From NCBI RefSeq assembly GCF_022346925.1, contig NZ_JAKRNJ010000005.1, forward strand, positions 62,001-126,000: a stretch of DNA of 64,000 bases. Reading direction: 5' to 3'. The notes under the pieces were generated by a model. It saw nothing but the letters and a program-made list of their open reading frames with translations, had not been told where the DNA came from and ran no database searches. Positions 39,367 to 50,289 of the stretch are shown here, one piece after another. How positions within the stretch are numbered: position 1 is the stretch's first letter; each line of letters begins with the position of its first letter. The translations under genes and the position numbers were made by a program. The stretch is from Microvirga sp. ACRRW. GTDB taxonomy: Bacteria > Pseudomonadota > Alphaproteobacteria > Rhizobiales > Beijerinckiaceae.

Positions 39367-40380
39367 ATGGAATCCTTCAAGTCCTATCTCGCCAAAGTCG
39401 CTACCGGCGCATCGCTGACCCGGGACGAGGCGCGATGGGCATTTGACGACCTGCTCTCCGGCGAAGTGACGCCCGCCCAGGGCGGCGCGTTCCTCATGGC
39501 GCTGCGTGTTCGCGGCGAGGCGCTTGACGAGATCGTCGGCGCGGTTTCCGCCATGCGCGGTCGCATGCTTCCCGTTAAGGCGCCCGAGAATGCCATCGAC
39601 ATCGTTGGAACAGGCGGCGACCATTCCGGTAGCTACAACATCTCGACGCTGGCCTCGATCATCGTCGCGTCCTGCGGCGTGCCGGTGGCCAAGCATGGCA
39701 ACCGCGCGGCCTCCTCGAAATCCGGCACGGCGGACGTGCTTGCTGCCCTTGGCGTGAAGCTCGGCCTCGACCCGAAGGGGTTGGAGCGCTGCGTGAAGGA
39801 AGCAGGCGTCTGCTTCATGTTCGCCCAGACCCACCACGCCGCTATGCGCCATGTGGCGCCGGTACGCGTGGAGCTTGGCACCCGCACGATCTTCAATTTG
39901 CTCGGCCCTCTCTCCAATCCGGCGGGCGTCAAGAACCAGCTTTTGGGAGTTTTCTCAGAAGCTTGGCTTGATCCTTTGACACAGGTCATGAAGGAGCTGG
40001 GCTCCCGCAAGGTGTGGACCGTGCACGGCTCCGATGGCCTCGACGAGATGACCACGACCGGCCCGACTTTCGTGTCCGCTCTCGAGAACGGCGCGATCCG
40101 CCGCTTCACAGTGACGCCAGACGAAGTGGGCCTGCCGGTCGCCAAGCTCGACGATCTGAAGGGCGGCGATCCGGAGCACAATGCGAAGGCGCTTCGCGTT
40201 GTGCTCGACGGCACCCGCAATGCCTATCGCGATGTGGCGCTTCTGAATGCAGCCGCCTCCCTTGTGATCGCGGATGCTGCGGCAAACCTTCGTGACGGCC
40301 TGGAGCGCGCCTCGCAGGCCCTCGACAGTGGCGCAGCGAAGGGTACGCTGGAGCGTCTCGTCAAAGTCTCGAACGCGTGA
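39367..40380 (+). CDS. trpD: Anthranilate phosphoribosyltransferase
   Basis: A 337-residue enzyme with the phosphate loop [26 protein letters not shown], and [11 protein letters not shown]. It adds phosphoribosyl from PRPP to anthranilate. The start MESFKSYL at 39367 is preferred to the ATG at 39319, which would overlap trpG by 29 bases. Followed by trpC after 7 bases. Confidence 0.96.
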   Translation: MESFKSYLAKVATGASLTRDEARWAFDDLLSGEVTPAQGGAFLMALRVRGEALDEIVGAVSAMRGRMLPVKAPENAIDIVGTGGDHSGSYNISTLASIIVASCGVPVAKHGNRAASSKSGTADVLAALGVKLGLDPKGLERCVKEAGVCFMFAQTHHAAMRHVAPVRVELGTRTIFNLLGPLSNPAGVKNQLLGVFSEAWLDPLTQVMKELGSRKVWTVHGSDGLDEMTTTGPTFVSALENGAIRRFTVTPDEVGLPVAKLDDLKGGDPEHNAKALRVVLDGTRNAYRDVALLNAAASLVIADAAANLRDGLERASQALDSGAAKGTLERLVKVSNA

Positions 40381-40387
40381 GGCTGGC

Positions 40388-41188
40388 ATGAGCGACGTGC
40401 TGAGCAAGATTGAAGCCTACAAGCGCCAGGAAATCGCGGCGGCGAAAGTGGCCGTCCCGCTCGAAGAGATGAAGCGCCGCGCACTCGCCATGCCGCCGAC
40501 ACGCGGCTTCGCGAAGGCTATCGAGCGCCACCTATCCGAAGGCCGTCCCTCGCTGATCGCCGAGGTGAAGAAGGCAAGCCCCTCGAAAGGCCTCATACGC
40601 GCCGATTTCGACCCGCCGAGTCTCGCTAAGGCTTATGCGGATGGCGGCGCGTCATGCTTATCCGTTCTCACCGACGAGCCTTCGTTCCAGGGCAAGCCCG
40701 AGTACCTGAATCAGGCGCGCGAGGCCTCCGGACTTCCGGCGCTCCGCAAGGATTTCATGTTCGAGCCGTACCAGGTCTATGAGGCGCGCGCATGGGGTGC
40801 CGATTGCATCCTCGTGATCATGGCGAGCGTATCGGACGATGAAGCGCGCGCGCTGATCGACACCGCGCACGAACTCGGCATGGACGTGCTGGTCGAGGTC
40901 CATGACCGCGCGGAGCTGGAACGTGCGATCCCGCTCGGCACCAAGCTCGTGGGCATCAACAACCGCAATCTTCGGACCTTCGAGGTATCGCTTACCGTGA
41001 GCGAGGAGCTTGCTCCGTTGATCCCGTCCGACCGCATCATCGTCGGCGAGAGCGGAATCTTCACGCTCGACGACATCGAGCGCCTACAGAAGGTGAACAT
41101 CAACACCTTCCTCGTGGGCGAGAGCCTGATGCGTCAGGCCGATGTAACGGCGGCCACCAAGCGCCTTCTCTTCGGCGAAGCGGCATGA
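40388..41188 (+). CDS. trpC: Indole-3-glycerol-phosphate synthase
   Basis: A 266-residue TIM-barrel enzyme. Motifs: [34 protein letters not shown] with catalytic E and [21 protein letters not shown], and [13 protein letters not shown]. No TrpF domain is fused; trpF, trpB and trpA are not in this window. It is followed by moaC with a four-base overlap, so the trp and molybdopterin genes share a transcript. Confidence 0.97.
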   Translation: MSDVLSKIEAYKRQEIAAAKVAVPLEEMKRRALAMPPTRGFAKAIERHLSEGRPSLIAEVKKASPSKGLIRADFDPPSLAKAYADGGASCLSVLTDEPSFQGKPEYLNQAREASGLPALRKDFMFEPYQVYEARAWGADCILVIMASVSDDEARALIDTAHELGMDVLVEVHDRAELERAIPLGTKLVGINNRNLRTFEVSLTVSEELAPLIPSDRIIVGESGIFTLDDIERLQKVNINTFLVGESLMRQADVTAATKRLLFGEAA

Positions 41189-41661
41189 CTAAGCTCACGC
41201 ATCTCGACGTGAGCGGCGAGGCCAACATGGTCGACGTCTCTGAAAAGGACATGACCAGCCGCACCGCGATTGCCGAGGGATGCGTAGTGATGCAACCGGA
41301 AACGCTCGCTCTGATCCGTCAGGGCGATGCGAAGAAGGGCGATGTGCTCGGCACCGCGCGCCTTGCGGGCATCATGGCCTCCAAGCGCACACACGAGCTG
41401 ATCCCGCTCTGCCATCCCCTGCTCATTTCCAAGGTGAAGGTAGATTGCACGCTCGATGACACGCTCCCTGGCGTACGCGTGACCGCAGAGGTGAAGGTGT
41501 CGGGCCAGACCGGTGTCGAGATGGAAGCGCTCACTGCCGTTTCCGTCGCGTGCCTGACGATCTACGACATGGTCAAAGCCGCCGACAAAGGCATGCGGAT
41601 CGAGAGCGTGCGGCTTCGCATGAAGAGCGGCGGGCGCTCTGGAATATACGAGGCGCCATGA
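41185..41661 (+). CDS. moaC: Cyclic pyranopterin monophosphate synthase MoaC
   Basis: A 158-residue protein with the typical MoaC start [33 protein letters not shown], and [20 protein letters not shown] with the catalytic region. It converts the MoaA product to cPMP in molybdenum cofactor synthesis. ATGA overlaps link it to trpC before and moeA after. moaA is not present. Confidence 0.97.
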   Translation: MTKLTHLDVSGEANMVDVSEKDMTSRTAIAEGCVVMQPETLALIRQGDAKKGDVLGTARLAGIMASKRTHELIPLCHPLLISKVKVDCTLDDTLPGVRVTAEVKVSGQTGVEMEALTAVSVACLTIYDMVKAADKGMRIESVRLRMKSGGRSGIYEAP

Positions 41662-42914
41662 GCTTGATTCCGGTCGAAGATGCGCTGTCCCGTGTGCTGG
41701 CAAGCGTCGATAAGCCGGTTTCCATCGAGCATGTGCAGTTGAGCCAGTGCGCAGGTCGCGCTCTGGCCGAGGACGTGAGTGCCCTTCGTGATCAACCGCC
41801 CTTTCCGGCTTCCGCCATGGACGGTTACGCCGTCCGCAGCATCGATGCGGATCATGTGCCCGCAACGTTGCAGGTGATCGGCACGAGTGCGGCGGGCCAG
41901 CGCTTTCCCGGTAATGTCGGACCGCAGCAAGCGGTTCGCATCTTCACCGGTGCGCCTTTGCCGGATGGCGCCGACACGATCATCATTCAGGAAGACACGG
42001 AGCGATCCGGCGACCACGTAACCGTCAAGGAGCGCCCGCGCCACGGCCAGCACATCCGTAAAGCCGGACTCGATTTTGCGGCGGGCGATGTGTTGCTGCA
42101 GGCGGGTCTCTGCCTCGATGCCCGCCATATCGGCCTTGCCGCCGCCATGGGCCACGGCACGCTGCCCGTACGCTGCAAGCCGCGTGTCGCCATCCTCGCG
42201 ACAGGCAACGAGCTGGTTCGTGCGGGCGAACCGGTCGGCCCCGATCAGATCACTGCATCGAGCCTTCCCGCCACCGCGCTGATGGTGGAAAAGGCCGGAG
42301 GCGAAGCCATCGATCTCGGGATCGCGCGCGACACGCTCGAATCCTTAGGCGAGCGTATCCAGGCCGCGCGCGACGCGAAGGCCGACATTCTTGTCACCCT
42401 CGGCGGTGCATCCGTTGGCGAGCACGACCTCGTGCAGCAGGCCCTGCAGCGCCAGGGCATGGAACTCGGCTTCTGGCGCGTGGCGCTTCGCCCCGGCAAG
42501 CCGCTCATGCATGGAAAGCTCGGAGACATGACGCTGCTGGGCCTGCCTGGCAATCCAGTCTCGTCCCTCGTCTGCGCCGTCCTCTTCCTCGTCCCCACCA
42601 TCCGCGCTCTCCTCGGTGATGCACGGCCCGATGCCGACCCGACAGAAGCCGCGATCCTCGGCGCAGACCTACCCGCCAACGGTCCTAGGCAAGATTACAT
42701 GCGCGCCTCGCTGGCCTGCGAGGATTTCGAAGTCGCACTCACCCAGCGCACCGAGCGCATGCCCCTCCCGGTCGCCACGCCGCACCTGATGCAGGATTCG
42801 TCGATGCTCAGCATCCTTGAGCGCTCCGAGGCGCTGCTGGTGCGCCCACCGCACGCGCCCGCCGCCCAGGCCGGAGAGCCTTGCCGGATCATCCGACTCG
42901 GGCGATTTTGCTGA
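41658..42914 (+). CDS. moeA: Molybdopterin molybdotransferase MoeA
   Basis: A 418-residue protein in four parts. N-terminal SAMDGYAVR and [17 protein letters not shown], then the catalytic MPT-binding domain with [16 protein letters not shown] and [13 protein letters not shown], and [15 protein letters not shown] followed by [12 protein letters not shown]. It inserts molybdate into adenylated molybdopterin. The ATG at 41658 overlaps the moaC stop. Ends about 110 bases before lexA. Confidence 0.95.
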   Translation: MSLIPVEDALSRVLASVDKPVSIEHVQLSQCAGRALAEDVSALRDQPPFPASAMDGYAVRSIDADHVPATLQVIGTSAAGQRFPGNVGPQQAVRIFTGAPLPDGADTIIIQEDTERSGDHVTVKERPRHGQHIRKAGLDFAAGDVLLQAGLCLDARHIGLAAAMGHGTLPVRCKPRVAILATGNELVRAGEPVGPDQITASSLPATALMVEKAGGEAIDLGIARDTLESLGERIQAARDAKADILVTLGGASVGEHDLVQQALQRQGMELGFWRVALRPGKPLMHGKLGDMTLLGLPGNPVSSLVCAVLFLVPTIRALLGDARPDADPTEAAILGADLPANGPRQDYMRASLACEDFEVALTQRTERMPLPVATPHLMQDSSMLSILERSEALLVRPPHAPAAQAGEPCRIIRLGRFC

Positions 42915-42970
42915 ATATTCCACTTCAGCTTGAGCATGGACTTGCGGAACACAGCAGGAACGGCTAACTT

Positions 42971-42985
42971 GTTCTTGCTTTGTTT
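42971..42985 (+). promoter_or_regulatory. LexA (SOS) box upstream of lexA
   Basis: GTTC-TTGCTTT-GTTT lies 40 bases before the lexA ATG. It matches the alphaproteobacterial SOS operator GTTC-N7-GTTC except for the last base. Its position in the promoter region fits autorepression. Confidence 0.65.
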
Positions 42986-43024
42986 TTCCAGAATCGCTCC
43001 TCTCGGGAGCAGTAAGGGTCTGTC

Positions 43025-43729
43025 ATGCTCACGCGCAAGCAGCACGAATTGCTCCGCTTCATCCATGAGCGGCTGCGTGAAACCGGGGTTCCGCCGTCCT
43101 TCGACGAAATGAAGGATGCGCTCGACCTCAAGTCGAAATCCGGCATTCACCGTCTCATCACGGCGCTGGAGGAGCGCGGCTTCATCCGCCGCCTGCCGAA
43201 CCGCGCCCGCGCTCTCGAAGTGATCCGCCTGCCCGAATCCGTCGGCGCGGCTGCCGGCCAGCGCCGGTTCACGCCGAGTGTGGTCGAAGGCGGCCTCACC
43301 GAGAAGAAGCCTGCTCCGCGGCCTGTGGCGGAGGAGCGTTATCGCGACAGCGCCTCGATCCCGGTCATGGGCCGGATCGCCGCCGGTACGCCGATCTCCG
43401 CGATCCAGAACCCCAGCCATTCCATCACCCTCTCGGGCGATTTCCTTGCTCAGGGCGATCACTTCGCTCTGGAGGTGCGTGGTGACTCGATGGTGGAAGC
43501 CGGCATTCTCGATGGCGACCTCGTGGTGATCCGCCGTCAGGATTCGGCCAATACCGGCGACATCATCGTGGCGCTCATCGACGACGAGGAAGCGACCCTC
43601 AAGCGCTTCCGCCGCCGTGGTTCTTCAATCGCGCTTGAAGCCGCCAACCAAGCCTACGAGACCCGCGTGCTCGGCCCCGACCGGGTGAAGATCCAGGGCA
43701 AGCTCGTCAGTCTGGTTCGCCGCTACTGA
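43025..43729 (+). CDS. lexA: SOS repressor LexA
   Basis: A 234-residue repressor. The N-terminal winged helix ([29 protein letters not shown]) is followed by a linker and the S24 peptidase domain. The cleavage site is A120-G121 ([10 protein letters not shown]), with the catalytic serine S155 (GDSMVEAG) and lysine K193 (ATLKRF). RecA-stimulated self-cleavage derepresses DNA repair genes. The long linker of about 60-110 ([14 protein letters not shown]) is normal for Alphaproteobacteria. Overlaps comEC tail to tail by 23 bases. Confidence 0.97.
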   Translation: MLTRKQHELLRFIHERLRETGVPPSFDEMKDALDLKSKSGIHRLITALEERGFIRRLPNRARALEVIRLPESVGAAAGQRRFTPSVVEGGLTEKKPAPRPVAEERYRDSASIPVMGRIAAGTPISAIQNPSHSITLSGDFLAQGDHFALEVRGDSMVEAGILDGDLVVIRRQDSANTGDIIVALIDDEEATLKRFRRRGSSIALEAANQAYETRVLGPDRVKIQGKLVSLVRRY

Positions 43730-45977
43730 TCTCGTCTTCCGGGATATCCTGCTCAGGAACGGGCCGTGCTCTGCGCGGCCTGTCCTGGGTGGAAGTCGGC
43801 GATGCTTTCGCTGTGACAGTCCAGGAGCGTGTCTCCTGACCTTTCCTTACGGATTGAATGTCCAGGCCACCCTGCCCGAGACGAATAGCGGTCGCGCCGC
43901 GCTCCGCAAGTGCCTTGCGATCCAACACCACGGTCGCACCGCAATTTTCAGGCGCATCGAGCCGCGTGATGACAATGGCAGCGCGTCGGCAATCCTCCTC
44001 GAAAGCCGAGAACTCCTGAACAAAGGCGACGATGCGCTGCCCGCTTGTCTCGACAGTGCAGCCCAGCCTGTCGCATCGTGCCGACTGCTTGAGCGAGGCA
44101 TCGTCCGCATTGCGCGCATCGCCATCGGCTCGCAGCCATTGCTCCGCGACGAAGCCGGAGGGCCTGCCGACCAGGGAGAGCTCTCCGTGTCCGTTGCGGA
44201 TCGCCGCCCCCGCCACCTCTCGATCTACATAGATGTCGTAACGATGCGGTGTGGCAGCAAAGGCCAGCCCGGCACCGGCGGGAACAAGCGCAAACCATCT
44301 GAGATGCGAGGCCGGGATCGTCAACACGAGCAGGCCTAGGCTCAGGAACGCCAAAGCACCGATGCTGAGTGCGGGCACGACAACGGTCGAACCGCTGAAG
44401 CCGCCGACCCAAGCGGAAACATCAAGCACCTTTTCGACGGCAAGCCCCATCAACATCCAGACCGGCGCATCGAGACCGAACGGGTAAGCGAGCACACCGA
44501 GAACGGCGGCGGGCATCACTACCAGCGACACGAGCGGCAAGGCGAGTGCGTTGCCGATGAGGCCGTAAGGGTTGAGGCTCTGGAAGTGATAGGCCGCGAA
44601 GGGAGCAGTTGCGAGACTAGCCACGAGTGTGGTCGTGATGAGGCCGAAGGCGGAACGGCCGGCCCACGAGAATGCTTTTTCGATCAGGGTTGAAGGCGCA
44701 CCTTCGTCTCTGCGCCATTGCATGAGCGGCACAAGCGCCATCATCGCGGCGACTGCCCCGAACGACATTTGAAAGCTCGGGCCGAGTAAGGCTTCAGGCT
44801 CACGCGCGAGCACGATGATGGCAGCAATGGAGAGGTTCCGCATGCTCAGCGCCGGACGATCCGCGAGCACGGCTCCGAACATGACAAGCGTCATGATGAG
44901 CGATCGCTCAGTGGCCACATCGGAGCCTGAGAAAATGCAGTAGGCCGTTGCGCCGATCATGGCGGCGACAGCGGCGATTTTCTTCACGGGCCAAAGCAGC
45001 ACAAGACTTGGGCTCAAAGCGAGCAACGCACGCACGAGCCAGAAGAAAGTACCCGCCGCGAGCACCATGTGCAGGCCCGATATCGAGACGATGTGATAGA
45101 TGCCCGCCGAGCGCAGGACATCGTTGGTGGGCTCAGCGATGAGTCCGCGCTTGCCTGTAACGAGCGCAGCACCGACACCGCCCGCAGCGCCGCCGATGGC
45201 GGAAGCGATGCGTTGCGTCAGCGTATTGCGCGCTTCGTCCACATGCGCGGCAAGCCACAAGGACCAATCGGGCGACGTTGGCGGCGCGCTCTGGCGCACC
45301 GTGCCCGTGAACGAGCCAACCGCGCCGATCCCCTTGTAATAGGCATCGCGGGCGAAATCATATCCCCCCGGCCAGGCGGGTTGCGGAGGCGGCAGCAGGC
45401 GCGCGGTGCCGCTGATGAAATGGCCGGCCGAGAGGTTGTCTCCCTTCCGGATGGAGACGCGCACGCGCTCCGGACGTTCGATGTCGGTGGTGCCTTGCAG
45501 AGAGATGACGCGCAGCAGAATGCGCTTGCCCTCCTCCCGGTCCTCCACCGCCTCGATGAAACCCGACAACGGCGCGATCACGATGCGCGTCAGAACCGGC
45601 GCGTCGACGCTGCGTGTGCGGATCACACCTGCCGAAAATCCGGCAAATAGCGCACCAAGGCCGACACAGATGCAAAGAGCGAAGAGATTGTGGCGTAGCC
45701 GCACAGCGGCGGCTGTGAATAGCATCAACGCCGCGAGAGGCGCCCATAGCGCCGGACTCTCGGCCTGGAAGAAAAGCACGATACCGAGGCCGAAGCACAC
45801 GGCGATCCAGGGAAAAACCCGCCTCTGCTCGATCTCCTGCGTGAGGCTTTGTTCCAACCGCCCACGCCAGTCGAGAGCACCCCAGTCGAGCGCCAGACCG
45901 GACGGGCGAGGCAACGCCATGGCCCGCGCGAGGCTGCGCGGGATCCGGCTCGTCTCTCCTTTGTTGTCTAGGGTCAT
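43707..45977 (-). CDS. comEC: ComEC/Rec2 family DNA-uptake channel
   Basis: A 756-residue membrane protein. It has an N-terminal helical pair and a DUF4131 domain (about 60-230, containing [20 protein letters not shown]), then the competence domain with many helices ([10 protein letters not shown], the [12 protein letters not shown] signature, [12 protein letters not shown]). The C-terminal part after about 575 ([20 protein letters not shown]) lacks the HxHxDH motif of a metallo-beta-lactamase. ComEC carries single-stranded DNA across the inner membrane. Without the nuclease domain the second strand would need another enzyme. Divergent from gltX. Confidence 0.9.
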   Translation of the reverse strand: MTLDNKGETSRIPRSLARAMALPRPSGLALDWGALDWRGRLEQSLTQEIEQRRVFPWIAVCFGLGIVLFFQAESPALWAPLAALMLFTAAAVRLRHNLFALCICVGLGALFAGFSAGVIRTRSVDAPVLTRIVIAPLSGFIEAVEDREEGKRILLRVISLQGTTDIERPERVRVSIRKGDNLSAGHFISGTARLLPPPQPAWPGGYDFARDAYYKGIGAVGSFTGTVRQSAPPTSPDWSLWLAAHVDEARNTLTQRIASAIGGAAGGVGAALVTGKRGLIAEPTNDVLRSAGIYHIVSISGLHMVLAAGTFFWLVRALLALSPSLVLLWPVKKIAAVAAMIGATAYCIFSGSDVATERSLIMTLVMFGAVLADRPALSMRNLSIAAIIVLAREPEALLGPSFQMSFGAVAAMMALVPLMQWRRDEGAPSTLIEKAFSWAGRSAFGLITTTLVASLATAPFAAYHFQSLNPYGLIGNALALPLVSLVVMPAAVLGVLAYPFGLDAPVWMLMGLAVEKVLDVSAWVGGFSGSTVVVPALSIGALAFLSLGLLVLTIPASHLRWFALVPAGAGLAFAATPHRYDIYVDREVAGAAIRNGHGELSLVGRPSGFVAEQWLRADGDARNADDASLKQSARCDRLGCTVETSGQRIVAFVQEFSAFEEDCRRAAIVITRLDAPENCGATVVLDRKALAERGATAIRLGQGGLDIQSVRKGQETRSWTVTAKASPTSTQDRPRRARPVPEQDIPEDEISSGEPD

Positions 45978-46112
45978 GGCTTTGGCTTAACGCGGGGTCG
46001 GTTGCATGCTAGACGAGCCCACGCTCCGGCCCAAACCACCCTGTGGATGAGCCGGGAGAACGCGCCACAAGGCCGCGTTAATATTCAAGAATTCCAACCA
46101 AGGTTCCTTGCG

Positions 46113-47540
46113 ATGACCGTCGTCACCCGCTTCGCTCCCTCGCCCACCGGCTTCCTGCATATCGGCGGGGGACGCACGGCCCTGTTCAACTGGCTCTATG
46201 CCAAGCGGCATGGGGGCAAGATGCTGCTGCGCATCGAGGACACCGACCGGGAACGCTCCACGGATGCCGCCATCGAGGCCATCATCGACGGCCTGAAATG
46301 GCTTGGCCTCGAATGGGACGGCGACGTGGTCTATCAGTTCGCCCGCGCTGCCCGCCATCGGGAGGTCGCCGAGACGCTGCTGGCCCAGGGCCGTGCCTAT
46401 TACTGCTATGCATCCCAGCAGGAGCTGGAGGAAATGCGCGAGCTTGCTCGCAAGGAGGGCCGCCCCTCCCGCTATGACGGCCGCTGGCGCGACCGCGACC
46501 CGTCCGAGGCCCCGAAGGACATGAAACCCGTGATCCGCCTGAAAGCCCCCACCGAGGGCGAAACGGTGGTGGAGGACGAGGTGCAGGGCCGCGTGGTGTG
46601 GCAGAACAAGGATCTCGACGATCTCGTGTTGCTGCGCTCGGATGGAACGCCCACCTACATGCTCGCCGTGGTAGTGGACGATCACGACATGGGCGTGACC
46701 CACGTGATCCGTGGCGACGACCACCTGACCAATGCTGCCCGCCAGACGCAGATCTATCAGGCCATGGGCTGGGATGTGCCGAGCATGTCGCACATTCCGC
46801 TCATCCATGGTCCGGATGGAGCCAAGCTCTCGAAGCGCCACGGCGCGCTCGGCGTCGAGGCCTATCGCGCTCTTGGTTATCTGCCCGAAGCGCTTCGCAA
46901 TTATCTCGTGCGCCTCGGGTGGAGCCATGGCGATCAGGAGATTTTCTCGACGCAGGAGATGATCGACGCGTTCGATCTCAAGAATATTGGCCGCTCGCCG
47001 GCGCGCTTCGACTTCGCCAAGCTCGAAAACCTCAATGGCCACTACATGCGCCAGTCAGCAGACGAGGATCTTGTGAAGGCCATCGAGGAGATTTTGCCGG
47101 AGATCGGTGCAGAGCGCGGACTTGGCCCGACCTTCAGCCCTGAACTGCGGGAAAAGCTCACTGCCGCCATGCCCGGACTGAAGGAGCGCGCCAAGAATCT
47201 CGTGGAGCTGCTCGACAGCGCCTATTACCTCTACGCCCAGCGCCCGCTGAAGCTGGAGGAAAAAGCGGCAGGCCTCATTACCGATGGCCGCCCGCGCCTT
47301 GATGGCATCGTGGAGAAGCTACGGGGGCTGAACGACTGGAACGCCCAGAGCGTGGAAGCCGTGGTGCGCGAGCATGCGGAGGCCCTTGGAGCCAAGCTCG
47401 GACAGGTCGCGCAGCCCCTGCGTGCCGCTCTCACTGGCCGGGCGACCTCCCCCGGGCTCTTCGACGTGATGGCGGTTTTGGGCAGAGACGAAACCCTGTT
47501 GCGGCTTCAAGATCAATTGAAGGATGCGCCTGCTGCATAG
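46113..47540 (+). CDS. gltX: Glutamyl-tRNA synthetase
   Basis: A 475-residue class I synthetase. The HIGH-type motif is [21 protein letters not shown], with the catalytic [16 protein letters not shown], and the KMSKS-type loop [19 protein letters not shown]. It charges tRNA-Glu, and in many Alphaproteobacteria also tRNA-Gln with GatCAB. ATG 46113 is preferred because it starts at the conserved [13 protein letters not shown]. Alphaproteobacteria often carry two gltX copies; only one is here. gltA follows, after a 176-base spacer. Confidence 0.96.
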   Translation: MTVVTRFAPSPTGFLHIGGGRTALFNWLYAKRHGGKMLLRIEDTDRERSTDAAIEAIIDGLKWLGLEWDGDVVYQFARAARHREVAETLLAQGRAYYCYASQQELEEMRELARKEGRPSRYDGRWRDRDPSEAPKDMKPVIRLKAPTEGETVVEDEVQGRVVWQNKDLDDLVLLRSDGTPTYMLAVVVDDHDMGVTHVIRGDDHLTNAARQTQIYQAMGWDVPSMSHIPLIHGPDGAKLSKRHGALGVEAYRALGYLPEALRNYLVRLGWSHGDQEIFSTQEMIDAFDLKNIGRSPARFDFAKLENLNGHYMRQSADEDLVKAIEEILPEIGAERGLGPTFSPELREKLTAAMPGLKERAKNLVELLDSAYYLYAQRPLKLEEKAAGLITDGRPRLDGIVEKLRGLNDWNAQSVEAVVREHAEALGAKLGQVAQPLRAALTGRATSPGLFDVMAVLGRDETLLRLQDQLKDAPAA

Positions 47541-47716
47541 CAGGCGCACCTCGCCTTTAGACGTGCTTGCGGGGGTCCAACGGATAAGCTACCGAAGGCC
47601 CCACATTCTCCTTCCGACCGGCTGACCTCGGTCCGGCAGCTTAGCCCGGAGGCCCTCCTCCGAGCGCTCGGCTGCTCTAGGTTATGCCCGGCCTCCTGCT
47701 GAAAGGGCGAAGACCC
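47541..47716 (+). promoter_or_regulatory. gltX-gltA spacer, probable gltA promoter/leader
   Basis: A 176-base gap with several short GC-rich palindromes such as CTGACCTCGG-type and CGGCCTCC stretches around 47620-47700. No ORF, tRNA or clear terminator was seen. A gltA promoter is expected because both genes are strongly expressed housekeeping genes. Confidence 0.3.
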
Positions 47717-49006
47717 ATGAGTTCCAACTCCACACTCTCAGTCGACAACAAGGCCGTGGACCTGGCGGTGAAAGAGGGCACTATCGGCCCGAGCGTCATC
47801 GACATCTCGAAGCTGTATGGCCAGACCGGGATGTTCACCTACGACCCCGGCTTCACCTCGACCGCATCCTGCGAGTCGAAGATCACCTACATCGACGGTG
47901 ACAAGGGCGTCCTGCTCTATCGCGGCTACCCCATCGACCAGCTTGCAGAGCATGGCGACTTCCTCGAGACCTGCTACCTGCTGCTCTACGGAGAGCTGCC
48001 GACAGCCGCTCAGAAGGCCGATTTCGACTACCGCGTCACGCGTCACACCATGGTGCATGACCAGATGAACCGGTTCTTCACCGGCTTCCGCCGCGACGCG
48101 CACCCGATGGCGATCATGGTCGCCTGCGTCGGCGCGCTCTCGGCCTTCTATCACGACTCCACCGACATCTCCGATCCGCACCAGCGCATGGTCGCTTCCA
48201 TGCGCATGATCGCGAAGATGCCGACGCTCGCCGCCATGGCCTACAAGTACCATGTGGGCCAGCCCTTCGTGTATCCGCAGAACGATCTGGACTACACCTC
48301 GAATTTCCTGCGCATGTGCTTCGCCGTTCCGGCTGAAGAGTACAAGGTGAACCCGGTTCTCTCGCGCGCTCTCGACCGTATCTTCATCCTGCATGCCGAT
48401 CACGAGCAGAACGCCTCGACCTCGACCGTGCGTCTCGCCGGTTCCTCGGGCGCTAATCCCTTCGCCTGCATCGCGGCCGGCATCGCCTGCCTCTGGGGCC
48501 CCGCTCACGGCGGCGCCAATGAAGCCGCCCTCAAGATGCTGGAAGAGATCGGCACGCCCGACAAGATCCCGATGTACATCGCCAAGGCGAAGGACAAGAA
48601 CGATCCGTTCCGCCTGATGGGCTTCGGCCATCGGGTCTACAAGAACTACGACCCCCGCGCGCGCATCATGCAAAAGACAACGCATGAAGTGCTCAGCGAA
48701 CTCGGCATCAAGGACGATCCGCTCCTCGACGTCGCCATGGAGCTGGAGCAGATTGCGCTGAAGGACGATTACTTCGTCGAGAAGAAGCTCTACCCGAACA
48801 TCGACTTCTATTCGGGCATCACGCTGAAGGCGATGGGCTTCCCCACCTCCATGTTCACGGTGCTCTTCGCGCTGGCCCGCACGGTCGGCTGGATCGCCCA
48901 GTGGAGCGAGATGATCGAAGATCCGTCCCAGCGCATCGGCCGTCCGCGCCAGCTCTACACGGGCTCGCCAGAGCGCGACTACGTGACGGTTGCCCAGCGC
49001 GGATAA
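47717..49006 (+). CDS. gltA: Citrate synthase (type II)
   Basis: A 429-residue citrate synthase. Catalytic residues are in [12 protein letters not shown] (histidine), [15 protein letters not shown] (histidine and arginines) and [15 protein letters not shown] (aspartate). The N-terminal beta segment ([23 protein letters not shown]) is that of the hexameric, NADH-regulated proteobacterial type. It takes acetyl-CoA from the pdh complex into the TCA cycle. ATG 47717 has a GGCGAAGACCC leader; an ATG at 47684 would add 11 unlikely residues. A strong terminator follows. Confidence 0.97.
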   Translation: MSSNSTLSVDNKAVDLAVKEGTIGPSVIDISKLYGQTGMFTYDPGFTSTASCESKITYIDGDKGVLLYRGYPIDQLAEHGDFLETCYLLLYGELPTAAQKADFDYRVTRHTMVHDQMNRFFTGFRRDAHPMAIMVACVGALSAFYHDSTDISDPHQRMVASMRMIAKMPTLAAMAYKYHVGQPFVYPQNDLDYTSNFLRMCFAVPAEEYKVNPVLSRALDRIFILHADHEQNASTSTVRLAGSSGANPFACIAAGIACLWGPAHGGANEAALKMLEEIGTPDKIPMYIAKAKDKNDPFRLMGFGHRVYKNYDPRARIMQKTTHEVLSELGIKDDPLLDVAMELEQIALKDDYFVEKKLYPNIDFYSGITLKAMGFPTSMFTVLFALARTVGWIAQWSEMIEDPSQRIGRPRQLYTGSPERDYVTVAQRG

Positions 49007-49028
49007 GACTATCCAATAACGGATACGA

Positions 49029-49056
49029 GAAAGGGGCCGGAAGGCCCCTTTTTCTT
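49029..49056 (+). terminator. Intrinsic terminator of gltA
   Basis: AAGGGGCC (49031-49038) and GGCCCCTT (49043-49050) around GGAA, then TTTCTTTG. It lies 25 bases after the gltA stop and faces the end of the next minus-strand gene. Confidence 0.9.
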
Positions 49057-49072
49057 TGTGCGCAATCGTCGC

Positions 49073-49684
49073 TTATTCCGGATAACCGACGCTCAGCCTC
49101 TGCACTCGGGGCTTCACGGCCCGCATGCCCTTTGAGGATGAACTGAAGACGGTATCGCCACCAACCCGGTTCAGAGCCGCTTCGCTTGTATTCTCATCCG
49201 GCGCGAACACCACCCGTAAGGTGCAGCCGCCAAGTGCCTCTGCGAGCCTGCCCTTCTTCCAGTCGACCGCCGTCCCGCCATAATCCCAGCTGAAGCCATA
49301 GAGCGAGAACGGCTTACCGTTGATGGCTTCGACTTCACTCAGAGACATGCCGACGCGCACGCCCTGTGTGCCAGTCCAGCCTGTGCCGGCGACCTGGATG
49401 AAGGATGGGCGGCTCCGACTTTCCTCGTCCCACCACATCACCTCAACACGGCGCTCATGATCCGCAGGAAAGATCACGCTCGCCTTCATCTCGATACCCT
49501 CGGCACCGTAGATAGATTCAAGCGTCACGTTGGACGGGCCGAAAGCCTCCACGAGGCGCTTGTGGCTCGTATCCTTCGCGAATGGGCCTTCGCATTTGAG
49601 GCTATCCGCCTGCGCGTCGAATACCGTCATGCACAGAGCAAACACGCTGATCACGCCTCTGCCCCATCCCCACTTCACACCCAT
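49073..49684 (-). CDS. Secreted hypothetical protein
   Basis: A 203-residue protein with a Sec signal (about 1-26, MGVKWGWGRGVISVFALCMTV, then DAQADSLKC with AQA-type cleavage). The mature part contains VEAFGPSNVTLESIYGAEG and GVRVGMSLSEVEAINGKPFSLYGFSWDYGG, typical of small periplasmic proteins with an SH3-like or beta-fold (the MSLSEVEAINGKPF element occurs in several DUF families). Two cysteines may form a disulfide. Function unknown. The start at 49684 has GGGGGA upstream; extension to 49780 adds residues before the signal peptide. Confidence 0.72.
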   Translation of the reverse strand: MGVKWGWGRGVISVFALCMTVFDAQADSLKCEGPFAKDTSHKRLVEAFGPSNVTLESIYGAEGIEMKASVIFPADHERRVEVMWWDEESRSRPSFIQVAGTGWTGTQGVRVGMSLSEVEAINGKPFSLYGFSWDYGGTAVDWKKGRLAEALGGCTLRVVFAPDENTSEAALNRVGGDTVFSSSSKGMRAVKPRVQRLSVGYPE

Positions 49685-49875
49685 CGCCGTCCCCCGATCA
49701 GAGAGCAAGAACAGAGAAACACAATAACCGACTCTACGCAGCGAGGTATCGAGCATTGTTTTGAAGCGTCTCCTCAACAATCCACTTGTGAGGCATCTTT
49801 CGGGGCCTCTTTTCGTTGTTGAGGGCCTATTCTAAGATCGATGCAACATTCTCTCGATCACTGACGAAAGCCTCG

Positions 49876-50286
49876 ATGGCCACTTCAGATTCTGCCCAGC
49901 CCACGGCATCCAGGCCGGGTATGGCCTTTATCCGTATCATTGCAATTCTCTGGGCTCTGTTCTCATTTGCCGTTGGGTTTCTGAACATGTTCCAACTCGG
50001 CATGATGGGTTTTCCGGATGGATACCGAAGCCCTTATGCGCGAGATATCGAATGGATTGCCGAGATTCTTATCCTCGCCTGCTATGCCCAAGGCCTTTAT
50101 TTCCTCGTGATCGGTTTTCGCCCCCGGAACACAACGGGTGCGAAGCTCGGTATGAGCGCTCTCGCTGCGCTTGTTCTTATTATGCTTCCGCTACGGCTTG
50201 TCTGGACTTGCCCACAGAGCGCCGCGTGCACTTTTGCTTATGAGGCCGTATTCCGGAAAGCCATGGACCACGGACAGGGCGGCTAG
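49876..50286 (+). CDS. Small four-helix membrane protein, unknown function
   Basis: A 136-residue protein with hydrophobic segments of about 16-40, 61-80, 91-110 and a weaker one at the end. A short loop after the first helix reads FQLGMMGFPDGYRSPYARD. No family was recognised. ATG 49876 is chosen because upstream in-frame residues are polar and unremarkable; it could start earlier at 49816. Divergent from the secreted protein and convergent with lpxB, which ends 4 bases away. Confidence 0.6.
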   Translation: MATSDSAQPTASRPGMAFIRIIAILWALFSFAVGFLNMFQLGMMGFPDGYRSPYARDIEWIAEILILACYAQGLYFLVIGFRPRNTTGAKLGMSALAALVLIMLPLRLVWTCPQSAACTFAYEAVFRKAMDHGQGG

Positions 50287-50289
50287 GCT

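Noticed and set aside
47541..47716. Possible tRNA or structured RNA before gltA
   Set aside because: No acceptor/T-loop pattern could be traced by eye; GC-rich palindromes alone are not enough.
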